Shown here piece after piece: positions 25,535 through 34,741 of a stretch of 64,000 nt of DNA; positions within the stretch are counted from its first letter, which is position 1, and each line of letters starts with the position of its first letter. The notes beneath the pieces are model-generated. The model was not told the origin of the DNA. It did no database searches and saw only the letters and a list, made by a program, of their open reading frames with translations. Made by a program: the position numbers and the translations under genes. Source of the DNA: Limnohabitans sp. MMS-10A-178 (GTDB taxonomy: Bacteria > Pseudomonadota > Gammaproteobacteria > Burkholderiales > Burkholderiaceae_C); contig NZ_NERY01000001.1 in assembly GCF_003063375.1 (NCBI RefSeq), forward strand, positions 558,001-622,000, given 5' to 3'.

Positions 25535-26797
25535 ATGACGACCAATGTGGCTGCTAAGCCTTACATGCCAATTTGCGGGGATGATTACCCGCTCACAGAT
25601 AAACAAAAACACCTCATGTCATTGGCCCATGATTTGGCCAAAGACAAATTTGCACCCCGTGCCGCTCAATTGGACCGCGACGCACAATTTCCATTTGAGA
25701 ATTACAAAGACATGAAGGCTGCAGGCCTGCTCGCGCTTTGTGTGCCCGAAGCGCATGGCGGTCAAGGTGCCGATTACGCTACCTATGCCATGGTGTCGGC
25801 AGAAATTGGCCGTTGGTGTGGTGCCACAGCGCTTACTTTCAATATGCATGTTTGCACCACAATGTGGAGTGGCTTGTTGTCTGATGATTTAGACATGACG
25901 CCTGAGCAGCGTGCTTTGCACCTTGTGCATCAAAAGTCGCACTTTGCGCGTGTTGTCAATGAAGGTGCTATTTATGCACAACCCTTCTCTGAAGGCGGTG
26001 CATCGGCATCTGGCGCCCAACCCTTTGGCACACTGGCTGTCAAGGTGGAGGGCGGGTGGTGCATCAATGGCAAAAAGATTTTTGCATCGCTCTCAGATGC
26101 TGCAGACTTCTTTGGCGTACTTTGCACTGAGAAAAAACCAGATGCCGACTTGTCGCGCCGTGACACACTTTATTTGGCCATCCCGCGCACAGCCCCTGGC
26201 TTGACAATAGAAGGCGACTGGGATCCCTTGGGCATGCGTGCCACGGTGTCGCGCAATTTGATTTTCAAAGATGTGTTTGTGCCTGACAATGCTGCGCTCA
26301 TGCCGCAAGGTGTTTACTTTCAAGCGGCCAGCCGCTGGCCTCACATGTTCATGACGCTGTCCCCCACTTACATGGGCATTGCACAAGCGGCCTACGATTT
26401 CACAGTGGCTTATTTGCGTGGCGAAATTCCTGGTACAGGCCCAGTCAAGCGACGCCAGTTTGCCACCAAGCAAATTGCGGTAGCTGAAATGTTTGTCAAG
26501 CTAGAGCAAACGCGAAACTTATTTTTGCGCGCCATTGAAGACGCCACAATTGACCCGCCCAAATCGTCACGCCTGCGTGCCTATGCCGCGCAGTACACCA
26601 TCATGGAAAACGCACAAGACATTGCACGCTTGGCCATTCGCACTTGTGGTGGGCAGTCGATGCTCAAGTCTTTGCCCCTTGAGCGCTTGTACCGCGATGC
26701 CCGTTGTGGCTCTTTGATGCTGCCTTGGACGGCTGAGTTGTGCTTAGACCGATTGGGGCGCGAAACCTTGTACGAAGCCGGCGAGAAAGACGAATGA
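25535..26797 (+). CDS. Acyl-CoA dehydrogenase-family flavoprotein without the usual catalytic Glu
   Basis: The 420-residue protein shares the fold (GGQGADYATYAMV, YAQPFSEGGASASG, INGKKIFASLSDAADFFGV and C-terminal RTCGGQSMLKSLPLERLYRDAR). The place of the conserved Y-E-G-T/A motif reads SLMLPWTAE (about 393-401), so the catalytic Glu is replaced. Some superfamily members have moved the base elsewhere, and others, such as the DszC-like N- or S-monooxygenases, have none. A flavin monooxygenase or a reductase role is therefore possible. It starts 15 bases after the hydrolase. Confidence 0.82.
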   Translation: MTTNVAAKPYMPICGDDYPLTDKQKHLMSLAHDLAKDKFAPRAAQLDRDAQFPFENYKDMKAAGLLALCVPEAHGGQGADYATYAMVSAEIGRWCGATALTFNMHVCTTMWSGLLSDDLDMTPEQRALHLVHQKSHFARVVNEGAIYAQPFSEGGASASGAQPFGTLAVKVEGGWCINGKKIFASLSDAADFFGVLCTEKKPDADLSRRDTLYLAIPRTAPGLTIEGDWDPLGMRATVSRNLIFKDVFVPDNAALMPQGVYFQAASRWPHMFMTLSPTYMGIAQAAYDFTVAYLRGEIPGTGPVKRRQFATKQIAVAEMFVKLEQTRNLFLRAIEDATIDPPKSSRLRAYAAQYTIMENAQDIARLAIRTCGGQSMLKSLPLERLYRDARCGSLMLPWTAELCLDRLGRETLYEAGEKDE

Positions 26798-28329
26798 ACG
26801 AAAGTTCCAAATTAGCACATCGCTTTTGGGAACTAGCGCAGACGCAGCCAGCAAAATTGGCCATTCGATTTGGCATGCCCGGACACACTGCTGATTTTGA
26901 CTTTGCCAAATTTTGGCGGCGTGTAGAGCGTATCACTGGGCATCTGCAAATGACGCATGGTTTGACCCTTGGCCAGCGTGTTGCTTGGCTTGGCTTGAAC
27001 CATGAATTGCAATTGGTCACTTTGGTGGCTTGCGCGCGTTTGGGTTTGATCTTCATGCCACTGAACTTTCGGCTTGCTACAGCTGAGTTGCGCGTGGTGC
27101 TGGAAGATGCCAAGCCAAGTATGTTGATTCATGACTCCCTGCACGCCGAGGTGGCCAAAATTTTGTCCCAAAATAGCCTGCCCAGTGACAGCTTGGAGAG
27201 TTTCATTTCAAGCCCTTCGCCCCAAAATCTGCTACTGCCTGATCTGGCCAACGATGCAGATGTGTTGTTGGTTTACACCTCAGGCACCACAGGCCATCCA
27301 AAGGGCGCTGTACATACCCAATCAGGCTTGCTGGCCAATGCCAAAGCCAGTCTTGAGGCCCATGAGTTCAAGCCCACCGACATTGTGTTGTCAACCTTGC
27401 CTTTGTTTCATGTCGGCGGCCTTTGCATTCAAACTCTGCCTGCTTTGCTTGCCGGCGTGTCTGTGCATCTGCACCCACGCTTTGATACCGATGCATGGCT
27501 GAGCGATGTATCTACAGCCGAGCCAGAAGAACGTCCCACTTTGTCGCTTTTGGTACCCGCCACGATGCGTGCTGTGTTGGAACATCCACTATGGCCCAGT
27601 GTTGATTTAAGATGTTTGCGGGGCATCATGGCGGGCTCATCGACGCTGCCAGAAAGCTATTTGCAAAAATTCCACCAACGAGGTGTGCCCGTTGGACAAA
27701 TTTATGGCACCACCGAAACAGGCCCAGTGAGTGTGATCTTGAAGTTTCAAGATGCAGTTGAAAAAATAGGGTTTGCAGGTTGGCCCCATGCCAACTCAGA
27801 GCTCCAATTGAGAGACCCAGAGGGGCGTGAAGTCAATTCAGGAGCAATGGGTGAGGTGTGTGTGCGCGGTAACAACTTGATGCGCGGCTATTGGCATGCT
27901 TCAAGCCAGAGTGTTGCGCCGAGTTTGAAGGATGGTTGGTTCCATACAGGCGACATGGGGCATCTGGATGCGCAGAGGTGCTTGCAAATTGTGGGCCGCA
28001 ACAAGGACATGATTATCTCGGGGGGAGAAAACATATACCCTGCAGAAATTGAGAATGTCTTGGCTGCTTTCCCAGGACTTGCAGAGTGTGCTGTGGTGGG
28101 ATTGCCCGATGAGCGGTGGGGTGAAGTGCCCGTGTTGGCTTTGGTTCGAGCACCTTCGCCTGACGGGCTATTGCTTTCTGAAACTGCCATCAAGGCACAT
28201 TTAGAAACCCTCATTGCGCGCTTTAAATTGCCGCGCCGAATGGTCTTTGTGGACGAATTACCCAAAAGCGCTTTGGGCAAGGTGCAAAAGCCTATTCTCC
28301 AGAAACAACTCATGTCTTTGAATTCTTAG
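26794..28329 (+). CDS. AMP-binding acyl-CoA synthetase
   Basis: The 511-residue protein has the P-loop YTSGTTGHPKGAV (about 160), YGTTETGPVS and GRNKDMIISGGENIYPAEIE, and the C-terminal lysine in LPKSALGKVQKP. It is a fatty-acid/long-chain-type CoA ligase distinct from the benzoate-like one upstream. It may recapture an acid released by the hydrolase step as a CoA ester. It overlaps the preceding gene by four bases (ATGA at 26794) and is the last gene of the tight run. Confidence 0.87.
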   Translation: MNESSKLAHRFWELAQTQPAKLAIRFGMPGHTADFDFAKFWRRVERITGHLQMTHGLTLGQRVAWLGLNHELQLVTLVACARLGLIFMPLNFRLATAELRVVLEDAKPSMLIHDSLHAEVAKILSQNSLPSDSLESFISSPSPQNLLLPDLANDADVLLVYTSGTTGHPKGAVHTQSGLLANAKASLEAHEFKPTDIVLSTLPLFHVGGLCIQTLPALLAGVSVHLHPRFDTDAWLSDVSTAEPEERPTLSLLVPATMRAVLEHPLWPSVDLRCLRGIMAGSSTLPESYLQKFHQRGVPVGQIYGTTETGPVSVILKFQDAVEKIGFAGWPHANSELQLRDPEGREVNSGAMGEVCVRGNNLMRGYWHASSQSVAPSLKDGWFHTGDMGHLDAQRCLQIVGRNKDMIISGGENIYPAEIENVLAAFPGLAECAVVGLPDERWGEVPVLALVRAPSPDGLLLSETAIKAHLETLIARFKLPRRMVFVDELPKSALGKVQKPILQKQLMSLNS

Positions 28330-28363
28330 ACAATGAGGCATCAAATCTCACAAAGGATTTTCA

Positions 28364-28963
28364 ATGACACAGTTGATTTTGGGCCTGATCTTGTTCCTTG
28401 GCGCACACTCAGTTCGCATCTTTGCGGATGACTGGCGAACTCGCACCATTGAGGCGAGGGGTGAGAAGGTTTTCAAGGGCATTTATACCCTTGTCGCCCT
28501 CCTTGGCTTTTACTTGCTGGTGGTGGGTTATGGCGCAGCAAGGCTGGAAACGGTGGCGCTTTGGAATCCGCCCCGTTTCACCAAACACATCAGCATTCTT
28601 TTGATGCTGTTTTCAAGCATTCTCTTGGTGGCCGCCTACATTCCTCGCAACCATTTCAAAATGCGCTTGAGGCACCCCATGGTCTTGTCTGTCAAGGTAT
28701 GGGCTTTGTCACACCTGATTGCCAATGGCAATTTGGCTGATTTGCTCTTGTTTGGCGCATTTTTAATTTGGGCGGTTTTGAACTTCAGGTCTGCACGTGC
28801 GCGTGACCGTGCTCAAGTGCAACTTTCTGATGCCAGCGAAGACGCTCCTCTCAAGCCCAATCTGTTTGCCACCCTCATTGCCTTGTTTGGCGGTATGGCT
28901 TTGTGGGCTGTCATCACTTTTGTGTTGCACGCCAAAGTTGTGGGCGTTGCGCCAATGGGATAG
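28364..28963 (+). CDS. NnrU-family membrane protein
   Basis: The 199-residue protein has about five membrane segments. Its start, LGLILFLGAHSVRIFADDWR, and AYIPRNHFKMRLRHPMVLSVKVWALSHLIANGN are characteristic of NnrU. The family was named from nitric-oxide-reduction clusters; a heme- or quinone-related membrane role has been suggested but is not settled. No denitrification gene is nearby. It has an AAAGGA site and is 34 bases after the ligase, so it may share the transcript. Confidence 0.85.
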   Translation: MTQLILGLILFLGAHSVRIFADDWRTRTIEARGEKVFKGIYTLVALLGFYLLVVGYGAARLETVALWNPPRFTKHISILLMLFSSILLVAAYIPRNHFKMRLRHPMVLSVKVWALSHLIANGNLADLLLFGAFLIWAVLNFRSARARDRAQVQLSDASEDAPLKPNLFATLIALFGGMALWAVITFVLHAKVVGVAPMG

Positions 28964-28981
28964 CTGAGAGAAAATAGCGCC

Positions 28982-29947
28982 ATGAGCACAAATGACGCAT
29001 CCACCACAGAAACTCTCAACACTTGGTTCGATGGTTTTGAGAAAAGACAATTCAATGTGAATGGCGTGGTGGTCTGCGCCCGCATATCTGCCAATTGGTT
29101 GAACCAATTAGACAAGCCCGTATTGGTGTTGTTGCATGGCTTTCCACAAACACATGTGATGTGGCACCGTGTGGCCCAAGCCCTCAAAACCGACTATCGC
29201 TTGGTCTTGCCCGATTTGCGCGGCTACGGAGATTCTTCCCATGCACCAGGTTTGCCAGATCACAGCAACTACAGCAAACGCGCCATGGCGCAAGATGTGG
29301 TGGGCCTATTGGATCAACTCAATGTGGACGATTTCTTTTTGTGCGGCCACGATCGTGGCGGCCGCGTGGCCCACAGATTGGCCCTTGACTATCCAGCACG
29401 TGTGCGCCGCCTTTGCGTTTTAGACATCGCTCCCACCCTTGACATGTACAAGCGCACCGACATGGATTTTGCGCGTGCCTATTACCATTGGTTTCACCTG
29501 ATTCAGCCCAGCCCCTTGCCCGAGAAAATGATTGGCGGCAACGTGCTGCATTACTTGCACACCAAGTTGGGCGGATGGGGCTCACAAGGCACTTCTTTCA
29601 TTGAGCCTGAAGCCATGGCCGAATACGAGCGAAGCATGAATTTGCAGCCAGAACAGCCTGGCGATTTGATGCCAGCCGTGCACACCGCTTGTGAAGATTA
29701 CAGAGCCAGTGCGGGCATTGATTTGGATCACGACAAGACAAGCCGTGCGCAGAATCAAAAAATACAATGTGATGCGCTGGTACTTTGGGGTGACCGTGGC
29801 GTGGTTCAAAAAATGTTCAAGCCGCTTGAACTTTGGCAAGCTCAATGTGCGGGGCAAGTCACTGGACACGCCGTGCCTTCAGGTCACTTCATTCCAGAAG
29901 AGTTGCCAGAACGAACCGTTGAAAGCCTTCGCGCTTTCATGGTTTGA
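28982..29947 (+). CDS. Alpha/beta hydrolase, haloacetate (fluoroacetate) dehalogenase type
   Basis: The 321-residue protein matches the fluoroacetate dehalogenase active site residue by residue. The nucleophile is Asp124 in GHDRGGR, with carboxylate-binding Arg125 and Arg128. Halide pocket residues are His169-Trp170 (YYHWFH) and Tyr240 (CEDYRA), and the general base is His302 (SGHFIPEE). These residues define hydrolytic defluorination in characterised enzymes; ordinary epoxide hydrolases lack the D-R-G-G-R plus HW set. The first 20 residues are a family-atypical extension. Natural substrate is unproven. Confidence 0.82.
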   Translation: MSTNDASTTETLNTWFDGFEKRQFNVNGVVVCARISANWLNQLDKPVLVLLHGFPQTHVMWHRVAQALKTDYRLVLPDLRGYGDSSHAPGLPDHSNYSKRAMAQDVVGLLDQLNVDDFFLCGHDRGGRVAHRLALDYPARVRRLCVLDIAPTLDMYKRTDMDFARAYYHWFHLIQPSPLPEKMIGGNVLHYLHTKLGGWGSQGTSFIEPEAMAEYERSMNLQPEQPGDLMPAVHTACEDYRASAGIDLDHDKTSRAQNQKIQCDALVLWGDRGVVQKMFKPLELWQAQCAGQVTGHAVPSGHFIPEELPERTVESLRAFMV

Positions 29948-29979
29948 ACAAGCTCCCTAACCAAGCCTCCTTATCAGGC

Positions 29980-30747
29980 TTAGTGGGCGCCGCAACACCG
30001 CTTGTATTTTTTGCCACTGCCGCAGCTGCAAACATCGTTGCGACCTGGCGCAGCTTCTTTGATTACCTGCGTAACGCGGGGCCCCACGGTTCGCCAAATT
30101 TCTCGCAAATCGTAAACAGCCCAGAGGGCTTCGCCATAGGTATTCAGGCGCGACTCGCTCACACTCAAGGGTCCGTCTTCGCTGAGGGCCGACAGGGTGG
30201 GTTCGTCGGTGTCGTCTTCGGTGAGTGCCACTATGGCTTCTAGCGCTGTGTCGTGCCACTGCGCGGCGTCTTTGTCTTTTGGCGCGGCCCATTCATCGGG
30301 CCAGTTTTCGACGACGAACATAAATCCTAGTGCCCACACCTGTGCAAAGGCTGGGATTTCTTCGCTTGCAATTTCTGCGCGCTCTTCTGCTGGCAGGCTG
30401 GCAATGGCGCCTCGCACATCCATCACTTCGGGTGCATAGGCACTGTCTTCGTCGAGGGCTTTGATTTCGGTGTCCAGGGCTTTTTTGACTTCGTCGTAAC
30501 GCCGTTGCCAAAGATTCAAGAATCTAACTTTTTGCACTTCATCTAAAAATTCTGCGCCGCCCTCATCGTCTTCAAGACCCAGCAAAACTGGCAACCATTC
30601 GGCTTCTGGAATGGCTCGTCTGCAACAAATAAGGGCGACCATAAAGCCTTCACAAAATTCCCATTGCGGAGTTTCTTCGTAGCGCGTGCGCAGGTCGTCC
30701 AAGATGTCGTCAAGGGCATCAAAGTCTTCGGGTTGCAAACCGGTCAT
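29980..30747 (-). CDS. UPF0149/YecA-family protein with SEC-C zinc motif
   Basis: The 255-residue acidic, helical protein has a YecA/UPF0149 body (WEFCEGFMVALICCRRAIPEAEWLPVLLG; later AFAQVWALGFMFVVENWP). It ends in a SEC-C motif (about 241-254, CSCGSGKKYKRCCG) that binds zinc and is also found at the end of SecA. YecA has been linked to SecA and ribosome binding. It is the last gene of a leftward group and faces the dehalogenase gene tail to tail. Confidence 0.88.
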   Translation of the reverse strand: MTGLQPEDFDALDDILDDLRTRYEETPQWEFCEGFMVALICCRRAIPEAEWLPVLLGLEDDEGGAEFLDEVQKVRFLNLWQRRYDEVKKALDTEIKALDEDSAYAPEVMDVRGAIASLPAEERAEIASEEIPAFAQVWALGFMFVVENWPDEWAAPKDKDAAQWHDTALEAIVALTEDDTDEPTLSALSEDGPLSVSESRLNTYGEALWAVYDLREIWRTVGPRVTQVIKEAAPGRNDVCSCGSGKKYKRCCGAH

Positions 30748-30762
30748 GAGGTGTTCCAGTGT

Positions 30763-31212
30763 TCAGTTAACGGGAATTTGGGCTGGATTGAGAACCACGC
30801 CAGATTGAAGCAGTCTTTTCTTCATGCACAAAATGGCAGCGTCTTTGCTCAATAAAGGTACGGCATGGGCCACTGCCAGATCGATGAATTTTTGATCGTC
30901 AGGGTCTTTGCAAGTGCAAGACGCTTTGCTGGCTGGCTCTGCGGTCATGCAGTGATCGTCAAAGCGATTCAATATGTCTTGCGCTTGAATGCCCGACTTG
31001 GCCATGCGCTTCACAATGTGGGGGTAGGTGAGAACGCGTTCTAACTCATCGCGCATGCTGGCGGTGGCCAAATGAGAAATGACACCACTTTGCAAAGCAG
31101 CGCGCAAAGGTACAGTGGCTGGATCTTCAAACAGCCACAGATCTAGCACGATATTGGTGTCGATTACCCAGGCTTGGGCAGCAGGCCTGGCGTGAACCTC
31201 AGAGCTTGTCAC
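30763..31212 (-). CDS. PIN-domain protein (putative toxin family)
   Basis: The 149-residue protein has the PIN nuclease fold: the first acidic residue Asp18 with Asn20 in VIDTNIVLDLW, and late acids in CKDPDDQKFIDLAVAHAVPLLSKD. It resembles the family annotated as toxin component of PIN-type toxin-antitoxin systems, but no antitoxin gene is adjacent. It starts with GTG inside the end of the rRNA methyltransferase gene (14-base overlap), so it may be a housekeeping RNase rather than a toxin. Confidence 0.8.
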   Translation of the reverse strand: MTSSEVHARPAAQAWVIDTNIVLDLWLFEDPATVPLRAALQSGVISHLATASMRDELERVLTYPHIVKRMAKSGIQAQDILNRFDDHCMTAEPASKASCTCKDPDDQKFIDLAVAHAVPLLSKDAAILCMKKRLLQSGVVLNPAQIPVN

Positions 31213-32404
31213 GCACAGAGCCCTTCATCAGATCGAAGCGAAACATGCGGCATTCGATAGGGCCATTCCACATGGGCACGCGGCGGGATTCTTTGAGTCG
31301 CATCTTGGAGGGCAGCTTCAAGTCGGGTGTGAGCATCCAAGCGGTCCAGCCGTTGTAATTTTTTTTCCAATGCGAGGCCAGTTGCGAGAAGAACTCGCCG
31401 CCATCGTCGCCTTCTGCAATTTCACGCGCACGGCTTGAAGCCCCTGCCACACCGGCCGCTTCAATGCGCTCGCCATAAGGTGGGTTGAGAAGCATGAAGC
31501 CAGGTGTCTCGCAAGGTGGCATGCGCTGGAGTGCGTCACCGCCTCGCGCTTGCACCACCTGACCGACACCAGCGCGCTCAGCGTTGCGCTGCGTGAAGTC
31601 GACCATGCGGAAGGCCACATCGGAGGCATGAATTTCGGTGGTGGGTGCGTGCTCTAGTGCGCGGGCATCGTCTTGCAATGCATGCCATACGTGCGGCTGG
31701 AAGGGGAGCAATTTTTCAAAGCCAAAGCGACGCATGATGCCAGGCGCAATGCCACAGGCAATTTGGGCGGCTTCAATGGCAATGGTGCCACTGCCGCAGC
31801 AAGGGTCGTACAGGGGCGTGTGCGCATCCCAGCCACTGGCGGCCAGCATGGCGGCGGCCAAAGTTTCTTTGAGAGGCGCATCGCCTTTGTCTTCGCGCCA
31901 ACCGCGTTTGAACAAAGGTTCACCAGAGGTGTCCATGTAAAGCGTGCAGCTGTCGGTGGTGAGGTGCACATAAATGCGCACATCGGGCCACTGTGTGTTT
32001 ACATCTGGACGCTCGCCACGCTTGGCGCGAAAGCGATCGGCTACAGCGTCTTTGATTTTGAGTGCAGCAAAGTTCAGGCTGGTGAGCGGGCTGTGTTGTG
32101 CCGTGATTTCAATTTTGAAGGTTTGCTTGGTGGTGAACCAAATTTCCCAAGCCACAGCGCTGGCCGCATCGTACAAATCTTTTTCATTGCGATAAAAAGT
32201 TTGCGACAGTTGAATCAAGACACGCTGAGTGAGTCTGCTGTGCAGGTTCAGGCGCATGGCTTCGCGCCAAGATGCGTTGGCCATCACACCGCCACGACCT
32301 GTGAGCAAGTCATTGCCTGTGAGGCCCGTGAGTTGATGGACCTCGTCGGCCAGCAGACCTTCAACGCCAGCGGCGCAAGGCATAAAGAGTTGGAGCGAAT
32401 TCAC
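31199..32404 (-). CDS. THUMP-domain rRNA (guanine-N2)-methyltransferase
   Basis: The 401-residue protein resembles the N-terminal half of RlmL. A THUMP RNA-binding domain (about 40-155) is followed by a class I SAM methyltransferase with DPCCGSGTIAIEAA as motif I. The N-P-P-Y catalytic motif is in MLLNPPYGERIEA near 308 and is typical of guanine N2 methylation. It should modify 23S rRNA position 2445 or an equivalent. It overlaps rpoN by four bases upstream and the PIN gene downstream. Confidence 0.88.
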   Translation of the reverse strand: MNSLQLFMPCAAGVEGLLADEVHQLTGLTGNDLLTGRGGVMANASWREAMRLNLHSRLTQRVLIQLSQTFYRNEKDLYDAASAVAWEIWFTTKQTFKIEITAQHSPLTSLNFAALKIKDAVADRFRAKRGERPDVNTQWPDVRIYVHLTTDSCTLYMDTSGEPLFKRGWREDKGDAPLKETLAAAMLAASGWDAHTPLYDPCCGSGTIAIEAAQIACGIAPGIMRRFGFEKLLPFQPHVWHALQDDARALEHAPTTEIHASDVAFRMVDFTQRNAERAGVGQVVQARGGDALQRMPPCETPGFMLLNPPYGERIEAAGVAGASSRAREIAEGDDGGEFFSQLASHWKKNYNGWTAWMLTPDLKLPSKMRLKESRRVPMWNGPIECRMFRFDLMKGSVRDKL

Positions 32405-33969
32405 AGAGTTTTACGCAAGTTGGCGGGCGCAATTTTGAGCGCCTCGCGGTATTTGGCAACGGTGCGGCGGGCGCAATCAATGCCTTGTTCTTTGAGCATT
32501 TCAGACAGTTGGTTGTCTGAAAGGGGTTTGTTGGGGTTTTCGGCAGCCACCAATTGCTTGATGAGTGCACGCACGGCGGTACTGGACGCTGCGCTGCCGC
32601 TGTCGGTGCCCAAGCCGGAGCCAAAGAAAAACTTCAGCTCATACGTGCCCATGGGCGTGGTCATGTACTTGGCTGTGGTGACGCGGCTGATGGTGGACTC
32701 GTGCAAACCGAGTTCATCGGCTATTTCGCGAAGCACCAAAGGTCGCATGGCCAGTTCGCCATGAATGAAAAAGTTGCGCTGGCGCTCCACAATGGCGGTG
32801 GATACGCGCAATATGGTGTCAAAGCGTTGTTGGATATTCTTGATGAACCAACGCGCTTCTTGTAGCCTTTGTTGCAAACCCAAATGGCCTTCGCCTTTGC
32901 CACCGCGCAATGCGTTGGCGTAAATGTCGTGTACGCGCAGTTTGGGCATGACATCTGGATTGAGTTGCACTCTAAAGTGAGGCTCACCACCTTTGCGTGT
33001 ACCGATGACCAATACATCGGGCACGATGACGTGCTGTTCGGCGTTGGCAAAAGGACGACCTGGCTTGGGTTCTAAGCGTGTGATGAAGGTCAATGCTTGT
33101 TTGACAAGTGCTTCGTCTTCGCCGCACTGCACCGCCAAGCGTTTGAAGTCGCGCTTGGCCAAGAGATCTAAGGGCAGAGCACAAATTTTCAAACCCACTG
33201 CAGCCACTTCGTTGTCGGGCTCATCTTTCAAGATGGCTTTGAGCTGAATGCGCAAACATTCACCCAAATCGCGAGCGCCAATGCCAACAGGCTCAAGCGA
33301 TTGCAACAAATTCAAGGCCACGGTAAAGCGGTGCACCAATTCTTCGAGTTGCTCAATGTCATCTGTACCAGCCAAGCCTTGCGCCAAAGACTCGAGGCTG
33401 TCTTCCAAGTAGCCGTCGTCGTTCAAAGACTCAATGAGAAAACGCAAGGCCGCACGGTCAATTTCAGACAAGCGCATGGACAAAGCTTGACGGTGCAAAT
33501 AGTCTGTGAGGGAGCCTAAGCCGCGCGCCAACTCAATGGCGTCTGCGCCCTCGGAGTCGTTGTTGGTGTTGTTCTTGCGAGCGCCTGCGTCAGTGCCCCA
33601 TTCGCTGTCGTCGGGCGCTATCTCCACGCTGCCATCGCCATCCCAGCTGTCGGCCACATCAGTCACCGCTTCGTCGTTGGACACCGACGCAGACGATTCG
33701 CTGGCGGCATCGCGTGAGTCAGAACTGGCGTCGCTGGCGGCTTCAGACACTCGATCGCCTAAGCTCACGCGTGCGTCGGCTTCTGGCAAACCAAAATCCT
33801 CTTGCGGTGCATCGTCGGTGCTGCGTTCAAGGAAAGGATTCTCGTCGAGCATTTGCTCAACTTCTTGGCTTAGCTCTAGGGTAGAGAGTTGAAGCAGCCG
33901 AATGGATTGTTGCAGCTGTGGCGTAAGCGCCAAGTGCTGGGACATCCGAAGGGAGAGGCTTTGCTTCAT
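32401..33969 (-). CDS. rpoN: RNA polymerase sigma-54 factor RpoN
   Basis: The 522-residue protein has the sigma-54 layout. Region I is Gln/Leu-rich (MKQSLSLRMSQHLALTPQLQQSIRLLQLST, 1-50). Region II is long and acidic, rich in Asp/Ser/Ala (about 60-150). The core-binding domain and a helix-turn-helix follow, then the RpoN box ARRTVAKYREAL near 500-511. It reads -24/-12 promoters, two of which are proposed in this window before fliK and flhA. It follows lptB by 13 bases, the usual lptA-lptB-rpoN arrangement. Confidence 0.96.
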   Translation of the reverse strand: MKQSLSLRMSQHLALTPQLQQSIRLLQLSTLELSQEVEQMLDENPFLERSTDDAPQEDFGLPEADARVSLGDRVSEAASDASSDSRDAASESSASVSNDEAVTDVADSWDGDGSVEIAPDDSEWGTDAGARKNNTNNDSEGADAIELARGLGSLTDYLHRQALSMRLSEIDRAALRFLIESLNDDGYLEDSLESLAQGLAGTDDIEQLEELVHRFTVALNLLQSLEPVGIGARDLGECLRIQLKAILKDEPDNEVAAVGLKICALPLDLLAKRDFKRLAVQCGEDEALVKQALTFITRLEPKPGRPFANAEQHVIVPDVLVIGTRKGGEPHFRVQLNPDVMPKLRVHDIYANALRGGKGEGHLGLQQRLQEARWFIKNIQQRFDTILRVSTAIVERQRNFFIHGELAMRPLVLREIADELGLHESTISRVTTAKYMTTPMGTYELKFFFGSGLGTDSGSAASSTAVRALIKQLVAAENPNKPLSDNQLSEMLKEQGIDCARRTVAKYREALKIAPANLRKTL

Positions 33970-33982
33970 ATTTTTTCAGCCA

Positions 33983-34741
33983 TCACATTCGGAAATGTTC
34001 GCCCAGATACACGCGGCGAACATCGGCATTGTTGACAATGTCTTGCGGCGTGCCTTGTGCCAGCACGCGCCCCTCGCTGATGATGTAAGCATGGTCGCAA
34101 ATGCCCAATGTTTCGCGCACGTTGTGATCGGTAATGAGCACGCCAATACCGCGCTCTTTCAAGAAGGCAATGATGCGCTGAATTTCAATAACGGCAATGG
34201 GATCGATGCCTGCAAAGGGCTCGTCTAACAAAATGAAGCGAGGTTCTGTGGCCAAGGCGCGGGCAATTTCAACCCGCCGCCGTTCGCCACCAGACAATGC
34301 CAAAGAAGGTGAGTCGTGCAAATGGTCAACGCGCAAATCTTTCAACAGGCCGTCTAGCCGTGTTTGGATGTCTGTTGGGTTGAGGGGCTGGCCTTGGGCA
34401 TCGTGTTGCAACTCTAAGACCGCACGCACGTTTTCTGCCACGGTGAGTTTTCTGAAAATAGAAGCCTCTTGCGGCAAATAAGACAAGCCCATGCGCGAGC
34501 GACGGTGAATGGGCATGCGGGTGACGTCTTCGCCATCGATCAAAATTTGGCCGCCATCGTTGCGCACCAAACCGACAATCATGTAGAAGGATGTGGTTTT
34601 GCCAGCGCCATTGGGGCCAAGCAGACCAACCACCTCGCCTTTTTCAACTTTGACGGAGACGTCAAACACCACTTGGCGGCTGCCGTACGATTTTTGCAAA
34701 TGCCTCGCTTCTAAACTGCTGACGAGACTTTGCGCACTCAT
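33983..34741 (-). CDS. lptB: LPS export ABC transporter ATPase LptB
   Basis: The 252-residue ATPase powers extraction of LPS from the inner membrane by LptFG. It has Walker [10 protein letters not shown] (42-50), signature [15 protein letters not shown], Walker [14 protein letters not shown] and the switch His (LITDHNV). Its start overlaps the lptA stop by four bases. Confidence 0.96.
   Translation of the reverse strand: MSAQSLVSSLEARHLQKSYGSRQVVFDVSVKVEKGEVVGLLGPNGAGKTTSFYMIVGLVRNDGGQILIDGEDVTRMPIHRRSRMGLSYLPQEASIFRKLTVAENVRAVLELQHDAQGQPLNPTDIQTRLDGLLKDLRVDHLHDSPSLALSGGERRRVEIARALATEPRFILLDEPFAGIDPIAVIEIQRIIAFLKERGIGVLITDHNVRETLGICDHAYIISEGRVLAQGTPQDIVNNADVRRVYLGEHFRM

Noticed and set aside
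29962..29984. AAGCCT/AGGCTT repeat between convergent genes
   Set aside because: The six-pair stem overlaps a stop codon and lacks a T tract in either direction.
31673..32764. 363-codon rightward frame spanning two leftward genes
   Set aside because: It lies opposite both the rRNA methyltransferase and rpoN, whose motifs are clear; it is a shadow frame.
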